Of a stretch of DNA of 64,000 nucleotides, positions 1-8,441 are shown piece after piece. Position 1 is the stretch's first letter, and each line of letters opens with the position of its first letter. The notes beneath the pieces are model-generated. The model did no database searches, was not told the DNA's origin, and saw only the letters and a program-made list of their open reading frames with translations. Made by a program: the position numbers and the translations under genes. Location of the stretch: positions 135,001 to 199,000 of the forward strand of contig NW_027167685.1 of assembly GCF_040954835.1 (NCBI RefSeq), read 5' to 3'. Source of the stretch: Lepisosteus oculatus. Taxonomy: Eukaryota > Chordata > Actinopteri > Semionotiformes > Lepisosteidae.

Positions 1-95
1 TTACGCTCAGTGCTGGATTGCTCAAACTCCAGCTAGGGTTAGGGTTAGCATTCCCACGCTACTTAGACACTTTGTTTACGCTCAGTGCTGGATTT
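1..95. repeat. 19-bp direct repeat around telomere-like hexamers
   Basis: The sequence TTACGCTCAGTGCTGGATT occurs at 1-19 and again at about 75-93. Between the copies lie two adjoining GGGTTA hexamers. Nothing coding is seen from 1 to 742. About 140-600 is spacer that recurs, diverged, at about 4545-4765, and an ATGCAAAT octamer lies at 315-322. The telomere-like run is too short to mean a telomere. Confidence 0.5.
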
Positions 96-742
96 TGGGA
101 ACTTCAGGACGAGTGGGAATTTTCTCCTATCTGTCCATTCTGTTTTGTTTTGGAGACTCTTGGCTGCCTGTGTTGTTCAGTGCAGCCAGCGTGAAGGAAA
201 CATTTTCCAAAACTGTGTCAGCTCAAAAGTTGTAAGAAAACCTCTCCAGCTGCTTTAACTCTCTTCATTATTGTCATTTAATGTGACACTCGATGTATAA
301 CTGGAGCCTCACATATGCAAATGGTGAGGCTCCAGTTCGACACCCAGTTCGACACCACTTTACAGTATATGACAAAAGCATGGCAGACTGTGCCGGACCG
401 GCAGATAACTTCCGCTTATTTTTACCATATTAAACATTGGAAATCCAACCACTTGCATTTGTGACACTTGATTTTGGCTCCACCTAAGACACTCTTAAAA
501 CTTCAAACACTTTTCTCTTCTCCCGCAACACTCTTGTCTGTCGGCACTATGTGGCAGCGTTGCATGACAACCCATCTCATCACGGAAAGGCACCTAACAG
601 CTTTGGTAAGAGAGTAGAATTACCTGAAGAACTGCTTTCCATGGAAGCAGGACCAAGCGATGTAGCATTTTTATAGTACCAGGAAAGGAGAAGCAGCACT
701 TCGCCTTTGCCGCACAGGCACAAGGCGACATGTGGCAGACGC

Positions 743-824
743 CGTAGTCGGCAGGATTCGAACCTGAGCGGGGAGTCCCCATAGGATTTCAAGTCCATCG
801 CCTTAACTACTCGGCCACGACTAC
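743..824 (-). tRNA. tRNA-Ser (anticodon TGA)
   Basis: The reverse strand gives an 82-nt class II tRNA with a long variable arm, a GGTTCGAATCC T-loop/B box and the acceptor GTAGTCG/CGACTAC. The anticodon loop reads CTTGAAA, so TGA. The D-loop has GTAGTT instead of GTGGTT, and the variable arm differs a little from its sister at 10019, so it may be weakly active. It lies at the left of the 3.3-kb duplicated block; its counterpart at 47441 has anticodon CGA. Confidence 0.82.
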
Positions 825-1942
825 AGCGAGCTCACCGCCACCGCATTCCTCCTATAATCTAACACGGAGTGCGAGGTGGCTGCGGAAACTTTTTTAAAGT
901 CGCTCTCCGTTAAAAACAAAATACCTTTCGCAAGATACATGCCGGCAGACAGACACGCCTCAGAGGGTTTAAGGCTGGCTTCACGTTCAAATGATAAAGT
1001 CTCCCCGTCCGGATGTCAAAATGCAACTTTGGCAGACAGAAAAAACATCAACAAACCACAAATGTGGACAAGGATTTTACAAGCTGCATCACACTGCACT
1101 TTCCAAAGCATTTACATTCCTGTTAGACGCAGGAATTGCCTTTGATTTGCGCGCTTACGAACGCCATGGAAAACGAAACAAAACTAAAGCCCTCAGCTCC
1201 TACACTTGATTATAATGCCGTTACGTGTCGAAGCAGGAATTTACGTCATCCTACCACTGCAACACGGGGAATAGAAGGAAATGAGCACACGCTACGTACG
1301 TCTCAATCACGCCCTAGAGTCATAAGGCGCATTGAAGGGTGCACCCCCATCATTAATCGTTGCGCCTCTGTGAAAGGAAAGCTCTTGAGCAGTCTTTGAA
1401 ACAGCTCGGATGAAACACTTGATTGCTTCCATGTGCATCTGGAGCCCATTTCTTATTTTCACTTCACGCCGCCCAAAGCATTTCTAAAACATGAGATTCG
1501 CGTTTGGGAATGCGCCCTGCCCTACGAATAAAACAGGTCTACGGGTCTGAAACCTCCTCCACGGAAAACAGTTCTGTTGCGCTTTTGATTAAAGGGAGAT
1601 TCGCTGTTCTTACTTTTTGATGACATAACACCCAAAGGGGCTTCTTTGGAGCTGGATTCCAACCAGCATCCTAAAGTTTCTTGGCGGTATCCTTTACAGT
1701 CCTCTGTTCGGTCGACAAGGGACAGAAGGGGGCAGCTTTCCTAACACACACAGTGCAATGTACTGTAGTGTTCCCGTTCATTGAATTCGCAGTTCTGCAT
1801 CAGACCTCTAACTCGTTTCCTTAGCTTGGATTTAAGCCATGAAGCAGGCTTCTAGTGTATAAACGTCTAGAGGAATCACAAACTAATTGAGAGGCCATCA
1901 TCCCAGGGGGAACTGACAAAGTCTATCCCTAAACACCTAGCG

Positions 1943-1993
1943 CAGTCTCTCGAGAGACTGTCAAAAATCGCTTTCTCCGTTTGCGTTGCAAGT
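1943..1993 (-). ncRNA. U4 snRNA 3' fragment (relic)
   Basis: The reverse strand carries the 3' end of U4: the TTGCAA segment, the Sm-site-like ATTTTTGACAG and the terminal stem-loop. The rest of U4 is missing. The terminal stem has become the perfect 18-bp palindrome CAGTCTCTCGAGAGACTG. The downstream 3' box is recognisable but altered (GTTTAGGGATAGA). The same relic is at 48644-48694 in the duplicated block. Confidence 0.75.
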
Positions 1994-2185
1994 AAGTGAA
2001 AACACAGTCTCAAACCAGAGCCACTTGGGAGCAGCGGCACGTAAATACTGTTACTGTCACTGCTCGATACTGACATTAGCCTACTATACCATGTTCAGCC
2101 ACCGCTAGGAAATGTACGGCTCTAGTACCGGAGCAAACAACAGGAGGGCCAAAGGCGCACAGGCACACGTGTCAGACATGGAGAG

Positions 2186-2267
2186 CGACAAGGATGGGAT
2201 TCAACCCCATGTGTGTGGAGCACAACGGATTAGCAGTCCATCGCCTTAACCACTCGGCCAACTCGTC
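2186..2267 (-). tRNA. tRNA-Ser (anticodon GCT)
   Basis: This 82-nt class II tRNA on the reverse strand has acceptor GACGAGT/CCTTGTC, D arm GGCCGAGTGGTTAAGGC, anticodon loop CTGCTAA (GCT, reads AGC/AGU) and a long variable arm. The T-loop is altered to GGGTTGAATCCC and the last acceptor pair is mismatched. The copy at 48887 is closer to consensus, so this copy may be drifting. Confidence 0.83.
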
Positions 2268-2646
2268 AACGAAACTGGGCTGTCCTGACATGGGTTGGCG
2301 CACTCCAGTTGATCTTTTTCTTTTTTTTCCCTCATACTTGAGGGTCATTTTCCTGTTCCACATGCGATTTCAACATTTTCCTTGGGAGATGTCAAGCCAG
2401 CAAGCCACTGCTGTGGTTCAGTGGCCAGTGTGGAGTTCAGTGGCCCTGTTGTACACAGAAAGCACATTGAGCTCCTTGGACATGAAAAGTTCCAGATAAA
2501 AGCCATTTGTCATCCTTTCTCTTGGTGTCGATGTTGCTATTGTATGTAAAGGTGGCAACTTGCTCAGCGAGCAGGCGGAGCACACACCGAATGCAGATGT
2601 GTCTGAGTGGTGTGTCCAAGTGGCTGCAAAAGGACAGCACTCCCGG

Positions 2647-2720
2647 GGCGCCGTGGCTTAGTTGGTTAAAGCGCCTGTCTAGTAAACAGAAAATCCTGGG
2701 TCCGAATCCCAGCGGTGCCT
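2647..2720 (+). tRNA. tRNA-Thr (anticodon AGT)
   Basis: This 74-nt tRNA has acceptor GGCGCCG/CGGTGCC, A box TGGCTTAGTTGG, anticodon loop CTAGTAA (AGT) and T-loop GGTCCGAATCC. A seven-T run directly after it (2721-2727) is a standard RNA polymerase III terminator. One anticodon-stem pair differs from the usual (ACAGA for ACAGG). Sisters are at 49348 (same block), 61229 (inverted, truncated) and 12603 (degenerate). Confidence 0.88.
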
Positions 2721-3776
2721 TTTTTTGTTCTGTGTTCTCGAACAGAACTGGTCAGTATGGATAACCGCATACGTCTAGACTTAATTAAATGCAAGTATTC
2801 ATTTCCTGTCTTGAACGACTTGTTTTTCTTAAAATGGATGCAACTTGCAAAACATGAAATACAAACCTCGCTAATCAGCGCTCACGGCTGGCAAAAAAAA
2901 AAGAAGTCAGCAATGTTTTTTTCTTTAACCTTAAGCCTGCTAATGGAGAAGAAACTAGTCGCCACATCACATACATCCGTTTTAACGATAAGAAGGTAAC
3001 AACTATCCTCACTCCAGAGTAAATCTCACGTTGAGGGCATATTTTTTTCCACTTTACCATGAGTCGGGCTCAGCTGCAGAGAGGCGAGAGCAGAGCAATG
3101 AGGTCAGGGGGACAGGGGAGTCACACGCTGGCGGTTTGAACACGCGGAAGATCACTGAGGGATCCACAGTATGTGGACCCTCCATGCGCCATCATTCCAC
3201 ACTCCAGACTCTGAATCCTGCCATCCGAGTTAAGATCTCGGCGGAACCGGAGGCGCAGTTCTTTCTTAAAACGTAATCTGGTGAGCATTTCTAGAATCGT
3301 ACTTGTATAGATGCAGCCTTTAATGTGTTGCTAGGTTAAAATTTATGACTTCTTGAACTTCAGCAGGCAACTGCCCTCTTGATTTCGGATTTAATTTCTT
3401 TATTACAGGGGCGCTTTCATGATGACAGAGTCATGTTCAGGTACTTTGCTTGATGGAGGAAGCTCATTTCGGACTCTGTGATCTGCTCACCTGGAAAGGT
3501 CTGCTGTACTACTACAAGAGAGAAGTAGAGTCTGGAGGAAGGGACAATTTTATGATGCTTTGGAAGGTAATGTTTTTTTTTTCTTTGAAATCGAAATGAA
3601 TCAGAATATCAGTGCAAAAGACAAACTCTTGGTTTGGTTTAAAGAGATATGGTTTTAAAACAGACAAAATGTAGAAAACAGGTGTTTCTCACTTTTGGAA
3701 AAGAATGGACCGGGGATAATATTTTACTAGTTGCAGTGCTAAGCTCACTGGGTTACAGTCCTGCAGTGTCACACCA

Positions 3777-3849
3777 GGGCCAGTGGTGCAATGGATAATG
3801 TGTCTGACGATGGATTAGGAGTTTGGAGGTTCGACTCCTGCCTGGCGCT
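3777..3849 (+). pseudogene. tRNA-Arg-like pseudogene (anticodon position ATG)
   Basis: It aligns over its whole length with tRNA-Arg(ACG) at 46412, with GGGCCAGTGG and GGTTCGACTCC preserved. The anticodon loop is CGATGGA, so the triplet is ATG and the invariant T33 is lost. The D arm has lost pairs (AATGTGTC for AACGCGTC). I therefore read it as a decayed copy and not a working tRNA. The copy at 50478 shares the ATG triplet. Confidence 0.75.
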
Positions 3850-4129
3850 GGTTGTTTTTAAACGCATCAGGCTACTCCCTTAGTAGCCTGTGCTACTTAC
3901 TGCATTGTAATCGTACCCAGTAAGAGATTTCCTTCATGTAAATGAACTGCACCTGACAGCTTTAGAAAAACACCTGGGCTCAGTACGGTGCTGAGAGCTC
4001 AAGTTGTGTATAATGTAATAATTTAGGTAGAATAGATTCTAATAATATAATGATCCAGTGTGCTGCACTACTTCACTGTTTCACTGCTCTATGCCTTCTG
4101 GAAATAAATCCTCAGACTACTTACTGCCC

Positions 4130-4480
4130 TGGGCATGTACCAATAAATTACAGGAGCACATCTATATATCACTGCGTTGAAGCAGGAGACACAATCACTG
4201 CAAACACATCCTAAATACAGTGTTCCAGCACCTTTGACCTCATCCAGAACGTATCATTTCTTGAAAGGAATTGCTGTCCGAATGCACATCTGAATCCCAA
4301 ACAGAATCTCTAGTAAAATCCGATCATTTGTGAAACAGGTAAATGTCTCAGGGGCCCATTCCTCATTCTCAAGACACATGTATGCAGTACGTACACCATG
4401 CATTGAGCAATAGGGATTAAAGACACCACAGGTAAGGTTAGAAGACATTCTGACTATATTCTAAAATATTGGACTCATAT
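4130..4480 (-). repeat. Dispersed AT-rich repeat, one copy
   Basis: The segment holding TTTCTTGAAAGGAATTGCTG, CATCCAGAACGTATCATT and the polyA-free flanks recurs inverted at about 41010-41460, 42110-42440, 61770-61970 and 62150-62430. No protein motif is seen. It is an unidentified dispersed repeat, probably a non-autonomous element or an old duplication unit. From 3850 to 4130 and 4480 to 4778 I see only duplicated spacer. Confidence 0.6.
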
Positions 4481-4778
4481 TCTTATGATGGCAGACATGA
4501 GTCTGTGTTTAAAACCGGGGTTAATGGACATTATATGACTGTCAATTCTGTTTTGTTTTGGAGACTCTTGGCTGCCTATGTGGTACAGTGCAGCGTGAAG
4601 AAAACATTTTCCAAAACTGTGTCAGCTCAAAAGTTGTAAGAAAACCTTTCCAGCTGCTTTAACTCTCTTCATTTTTGTCATTTAATTGTCTGTCGGCACT
4701 ATGTGGCAGCGTTGCATGACAACCCATCTCACCACGGAAAGGAACCTAACAGCTTTTGTAAGAGAGGAGAAAACGACC

Positions 4779-4852
4779 TGGCCTGTATGGAGATCGAACC
4801 CACGACCTTGGCGGTATTAGCACCACGCTCTAACCAACTGAGCTAACCAGCC
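4779..4852 (-). tRNA. tRNA-Ile (anticodon AAT)
   Basis: The reverse strand gives GGCTGGTTAGCTCAGTTGG, anticodon loop CTAATAC (AAT), a CAAGGTCG variable region and T-loop GGTTCGATCTC, 74 nt in all. A TTTT terminator follows (rc of 4771-4774). Most positions match the common vertebrate tRNA-Ile(AAT). One change near the T stem (CTCCATACAGGCCA) weakens pairing slightly. Confidence 0.88.
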
Positions 4853-5079
4853 TCACGACAGCAATCCTCTCTGTGCTGCAAAAAATCGAACTCAGGGAAT
4901 TTCTTTTGCCCTCCTTTGAATAGAAAGCCGTGTAATTCAGTGTACGGGCTTTCTCGTGCAGTTTCATGGTTCTTGTAACCCAAATCCTACACTGGCGTGA
5001 AGTGACCCCCCATTTCACAGCATTTTTCAGCTGATTTAAAATGTACCTAAAGGAGAAGCATTATTGAAGACCATCAATT

Positions 5080-5335
5080 ACCAAGAGCTTTTGTCAAAGG
5101 TTTTGGTGGTCATTTTTAATGACCACAGAGCGCTGTGACCTCGGTTTTACATCTCATCCAAGAGACAGCGCCCTTTTACAACACAGCGTCTCCGTCACTA
5201 TGCTGGGGCATTGGGACCCGCACAGACCTCAGGTTGAGCGCCCCCCCACCGGCACCATTAACACCGCTTCCAGCTGGAAACTTTGTTTTTCCCTGTAGCT
5301 CACCCTCATCCGGGTACTGACCTGGCTAACAAATG
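5080..5335 (-). mobile_element. 5S-rRNA-derived SINE-like repeat
   Basis: Read on the reverse strand, 5240-5335 begins with CAGGTCAGTACCCGGATGAG, which resembles the internal promoter region of 5S rRNA (GGTTAGTACTTGGATGGGAG). It continues with a GCTGGAAGCGGTG stretch and a TGTGGTCATTAAAAATGACC tail. I recognise this arrangement as a repeat common in ray-finned fish genomes. It is diverged and non-coding. A shorter relative is at 9315-9390. Confidence 0.6.
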
Positions 5336-5409
5336 CTTTGCTTCAGTGGGTTTTCAGTTGCGAGTTGCAAGGGGATGCAAGTGATGGAGCCGCTCGCTGC
5401 AAAAGCCAC

Positions 5410-5480
5410 TGCTTTGGCTGGGAATCGAACCAGAGCCTCCCACGTGGGAAGTGAGAATTCTACCACTGAACCACCAATGC
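5410..5480 (-). tRNA. tRNA-Gly (anticodon CCC)
   Basis: The reverse strand reads GCATTGGTGGTTCAGTGG, then anticodon loop TTCCCAC (CCC), and T-loop GGTTCGATTCC, 71 nt. The acceptor has one mismatch (GCATTGG against CCAAAGC). The fold is otherwise that of vertebrate tRNA-Gly(CCC). It probably works but is not a perfect consensus copy. Confidence 0.82.
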
Positions 5481-5662
5481 TCAGTACCCAGGCCTTCAAA
5501 AAAGACGCTTTTTTGGTGCTCTGTTAAAAAAGCGTCGACATTACCTCTTTCAAAAGGCTTCACTTTCCTAGTCACATTCCAAGGCTCATTGAACCCGGGC
5601 TGTTTCCTCCAGCGGTATAGTATTGCAGTTAGACAGCACGATGCCTGCAAGACTATGTCACG

Positions 5663-5803
5663 CTCTGACGAGACTGTCAAAAATTGCTTTCGCCGATTGT
5701 ATTGCAAACCGGCGGAAGCGGGGTATTGGGAAAAGTTTTCAACTAGCAATAATCGCGCCTCGGCTAAACCTCACAGGCTACGATACTGCCACTGCGCAAA
5801 GCT
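5663..5803 (-). ncRNA. U4 snRNA gene copy, 3' stem-loop cut short
   Basis: The reverse strand begins AGCTTTGCGCAGTGGCAG and continues through GAGGTTTAGCCGAGGCGCG, the U6-pairing regions, and the Sm site AATTTTTGA. It is nearly identical to the complete gene at 6970-7115. The terminal stem-loop stops after CAGTCTCGTCAGAG and is followed by unrelated sequence also found at about 6240 and 56170. The 3' box is lost, so this copy is probably a pseudogene made by a duplication breakpoint. Confidence 0.88.
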
Positions 5804-6949
5804 GACGGTTGCCAGGCAACCGCGGGGATCCTATGGAAATCGTTATCAATCGTCTCATGGCATGTCGTTGCTGTAACGCTTCATATTTGTCGTCTTCTTC
5901 TTCTAGCTTGAGGTTTTGAAGAATTTCATGACAGACAAGGGCTCCGTCGGGAACAAAGGGCGTTGTGAGAAAACCGTTGCTTATTTTCAGCAGCAGAAAT
6001 ACAACCCTTTAAATACAAGATGACAGAACAATGACGAAGGGCATGCCGGGAGGAACTCATGCACTACAGAGGAAAGGGGGCGGGCACGTACAGTTCACAT
6101 TCAAGCCACAAGTACTCTTCTCGGATGTTGCACAAACAAATCCTAACGTCCTGAAAGCATTGCAGCATGTTTGTGTCCCACTTCCCGTGGCTGCAGGACG
6201 ACTGACACGAACGGACAAACACAATCTGTGGCGTTTAGTGTGACATAGTCTTGCAGGCATCGTGCTGTCTCACTGCAATACTATACCGCTGGAGGAAACA
6301 GCCCGGGTTCGATGAGGCTTGGAATGTGACTAGGAAAGTGAAGCCTTTTGAAAGAGGTAAAGCACTGCACAACGGAACTGAGGGAGAATCTTACAATGAT
6401 TTCGAATGAATTCTGTATGCGTTAAAAGACAGCTATACACAGAAAACATGCAGGACACTGCTCATGATGTTTCCCGAGCCGAAACACAGTGCGTTTTTCC
6501 AAGCCATCTGACAAAGCCCGCCCACTGAAAACTGCAGTAGATCGTGTAAAGACGTTCAACTTTGTAACTACTGCACGCACAGGAAGCAGAATAAATTCCT
6601 CTTTTCAAACTGTCAAAGGTTTGCTTTGCGAACGCTGCAGGGCATCGCACAATCTCTTTTGAACGGGGACAAACGATTTCTTATGGGGCGCAGTAAGTAC
6701 AGACGTTTAAAAAGCTCCACTCATGCCGACGATGCAGCATGAAGAAGCGCAACCTAACGGTTGACAGACAAAAGCCGGGCGCCGCTACGAGCAATATGAA
6801 ATCAAACTGACAGCACACGGCGTTTCGCGCTGACTCAAAAGTGATCTCGACAGACGCTGTTCTCTGCATAACGCTGAAAGAGCTAAAGAGCGTTTCTGTT
6901 GAGACGTAACAAGCTTGTTTCTTTCTACCATGATGTTACCATGACAAAA

Positions 6950-6962
6950 TCTGTCTTTAAAC
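6950..6962 (-). promoter_or_regulatory. snRNA 3' box of U4
   Basis: Eight nucleotides after the U4 3' end the transcribed strand reads GTTTAAAGACAGA. This fits the vertebrate snRNA 3' box (GTTT, AAA, then AGA), which directs 3' end formation of Pol II snRNA transcripts. Confidence 0.75.
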
Positions 6963-6969
6963 ACCTTGC

Positions 6970-7115
6970 TCAGTCTCTGACGAGACTGTCAAAAATTGCT
7001 TTCGCCGATTGTATTGCAAACCGGCGGAAGCGGGGTATTGGGAAAAGTTTTCAACTAGCAATAATCGCGCCTCGGCTAAACCTCACAGGCTACGATACTG
7101 CCACTGCGCAAAGCT
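6970..7115 (-). ncRNA. U4 snRNA gene (complete)
   Basis: This is a 146-nt copy of the spliceosomal U4 snRNA, the RNA that chaperones U6 in the U4/U6 di-snRNP. The reverse strand starts AGCTTTGCGCAGTGGCAG, carries GATTATTGCTAGTTGAAAAC and TTTCCCAATACCCCGC, then the Sm site CAATTTTTGA and the closed terminal hairpin CAGTCTC-GTCA-GAGACTG. Stem and Sm sequences match vertebrate U4, and a good 3' box follows. The flank GGATCCCCGCGGTTGCC lies just upstream of the 5' end in all three long copies. The + strand copy at 37745 is practically identical. Confidence 0.93.
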
Positions 7116-7340
7116 GACGGTTGCCAGGCAACCGCGGGGATCCTATGGAAATCGTTATCAATCGTCTCTTGGCATGTCGTTGCTGTAACGCTTCATATTT
7201 CACAGCATATTCCCGCCCCCCAAAGAAAAGAGCGCCAATCAGAGAGGCGGAGACCGAGGACTCGCAGAGCAGACGGCCACAGTCGCCGTAATAAGAGCGA
7301 TTGTGAGCGGTTTTAGTTTCTCTCTTTGACCAGCCCAGCT

Positions 7341-7459
7341 GTGCCCCACCCGAAGGCAGGGAAGCACAAAAATTGTATGGAACTCATTCATGTTCCTCTC
7401 CATGGAAATCTTTAGTAAAAGGCAAAAGATTTGTACGAGATGAAGAGAAACCAGAGTGC
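7341..7459 (-). ncRNA. U5 snRNA gene
   Basis: The reverse strand begins (G)CACTCTGGTTTCTCTTCA. It carries the conserved loop I sequence GCCTTTTACTAAAG, which contacts exon ends in the spliceosome, then GATTTCC.TGGAGAGGAAC, the Sm site AATTTTTG and a GC-rich 3' hairpin GCTTCCCTGCC-TTC-GGGTGGGGC. Length is about 119 nt, close to the family's 116. A 3'-box-like GTCAAAGAGAGAAAC follows (rc of about 7315-7329). It is divergent from the U1 fragment 130 bp away. The second copy is at 50658. Confidence 0.92.
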
Positions 7460-7591
7460 GTGGCTGGACAGCTGCAGGAGCCCAGGCCGCCTTCAAGGCC
7501 TCTGCCCTGCCGGTCGTGGTTGGCAATGCACCTGGCCTTACAAACGAGCCAGTGGGGCCCGTTCAGCTCTGGGCTCATCGCCTGCGGCTCT
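7460..7591. promoter_or_regulatory. Shared upstream region of divergent U5 and U1
   Basis: Only about 132 bp separate the U5 5' end (minus) from the U1 5' end (plus). The snRNA proximal elements, normally about 55 bp upstream of each start, must therefore lie here. CCTTACAAACGAG near 7534 is a possible proximal element for U1, but the match is loose. The same 132 bp is kept at 50777-50908. Confidence 0.45.
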
Positions 7592-7623
7592 CGGCTTACC
7601 TGGCAGGGGAGATACCTTGATCA
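7592..7623 (+). ncRNA. U1 snRNA 5' fragment, interrupted by LINE
   Basis: The sequence CTTACCTGGCAGGGGAGATA followed by CCTTGATCA matches the first 30 or so nucleotides of U1, including the 5' splice-site-pairing CTTACCTG. The first three nucleotides (CGG) differ from the usual ATA. Immediately after GATCA the U1 sequence ends and LINE sequence begins. The rest of U1 is not found nearby. Confidence 0.82.
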
Positions 7624-8261
7624 GCCTGTAGTTAGAGTAGTTGGATTGTTTTCTTGTTTTGTGGAAGCAGTGTTTGTTTTGCAGTTTGAGATGGCAACCT
7701 TTGGATCCCGCAAGAATGCTGTACGTTTTGAGCTTTTGGATGACCTCTTCATGGATCGTATGCAGTTCAGCAGAAAAGTGTTACAGAAGGAACGTGGCTT
7801 TGAACCTCGGCACTTGGATTTCATCTTCGCTCTCCCAGGTCAGAAAGCATTTGAGGTTGTTTTTGCTACCTATTCTCTGTTTGAACAATGTGTGGATGTG
7901 TTTGAGGCAAAAGAGGGAAAGTTCCTGCCCTTGAGAAGATCAACTTGCAGCCTCTGACACAGAGAGAGAGGAAAACGGTGCATGTTGTTATGTTCTCGGA
8001 ACTGGCAAAGACGGAGGACATTCACACCTGGCTTAAGCAGTACTGCACCGTCCACCATGGAACTGAGGTTAGAGATGTTGACGGTATAAAAACAGGAGCA
8101 AGGAAATTCGAGGTTCGCTTGCTACCGGACAATGTAAATGGAGGCTTAAGGCACCTGCCCTCTACAATCCGGCTGGGCGCCTGCAATGGCTATGTTTTTT
8201 ATGTGGGACAACCAAAGGTGTGTCGGCGCTGTGGTGTTGTGGGACACCTGGCATCGTCCAT
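7624..8261 (+). mobile_element. Tx1-type LINE, 5' piece inside U1 (copy 1)
   Basis: This is the 5' end of a non-LTR retrotransposon: a short 5' UTR, then ORF1 from ATG at 7691 (MATFGSRKNAVRF). ORF1 has a one-base deletion in an A-run near 7909 compared with the copy at 50941. It continues in another frame to the first CCHC knuckle (CRRCGVVGH), where the element is cut and the tRNA-Asn unit follows. This copy keeps the knuckle's first Cys, which the longer copy has changed. Non-LTR copies are usually cut at the 5' end; this one is cut at the 3' side, so a later rearrangement is likely. Confidence 0.85.
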
Positions 8262-8410
8262 ACATTTCAAAATCCATACAGCTTGTGAAAGATGAAATCC
8301 ATTTCTTGGTTGTCAGTGGAAAAAGATTGCCGGCTGCAAGAAGCGCAAGTGATTGTTTTCTTTGACCATAAACCTGCAAATGTAGGGAGCACAAGTGGCC
8401 GTCAGTCTCT

Positions 8411-8441
<31 letters not shown>

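Larger units (their letters stand above)
620..3912 (+). repeat. Duplicated RNA-gene block, copy 1 (pairs with 47320-50608)
   Basis: This block of about 3.3 kb holds tRNA-Ser, a U4 3' relic, tRNA-Ser(GCT), tRNA-Thr(AGT) and a tRNA-Arg-like pseudogene. It recurs in the same order and orientation at 47320-50608 with only scattered differences. The spacer from 825 to 1942 and from 2728 to 3776 has no convincing coding region. Short open frames there recur in both copies only because the DNA is duplicated. The 3010-3995 part also has a third copy at 45650-46640. Confidence 0.85.
6395..7205 (-). repeat. U4-linked unit (copies at 14360, 37640 and 55430)
   Basis: The spacer downstream of U4 on this strand recurs inverted at about 37640-38470 together with U4. 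Parts of it recur at 14360-14745 and 55430-55650 without U4. About 5900-6395 is also spacer, inverted at 37400-37640. No protein gene is supported in these stretches. Confidence 0.75.
7285..8261 (+). repeat. U5-U1-LINE duplication unit, copy 1 (pairs with 50608-51578)
   Basis: The whole stretch of U5 gene, intergenic promoter, U1 5' fragment and LINE start recurs at 50608-51578 with few differences. Both copies begin within the U5 3' flank, next to a different neighbour. Here the unit ends inside the LINE ORF1 and runs into the tRNA-Asn unit. Confidence 0.85.

Noticed and set aside
1-60. Telomere
   Set aside because: Only two adjoining GGGTTA units are present, inside a duplicated spacer.
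6899-7117. 72-residue frames over the U4 genes
   Set aside because: They are translations of U4 RNA sequence and recur only because the RNA gene does.
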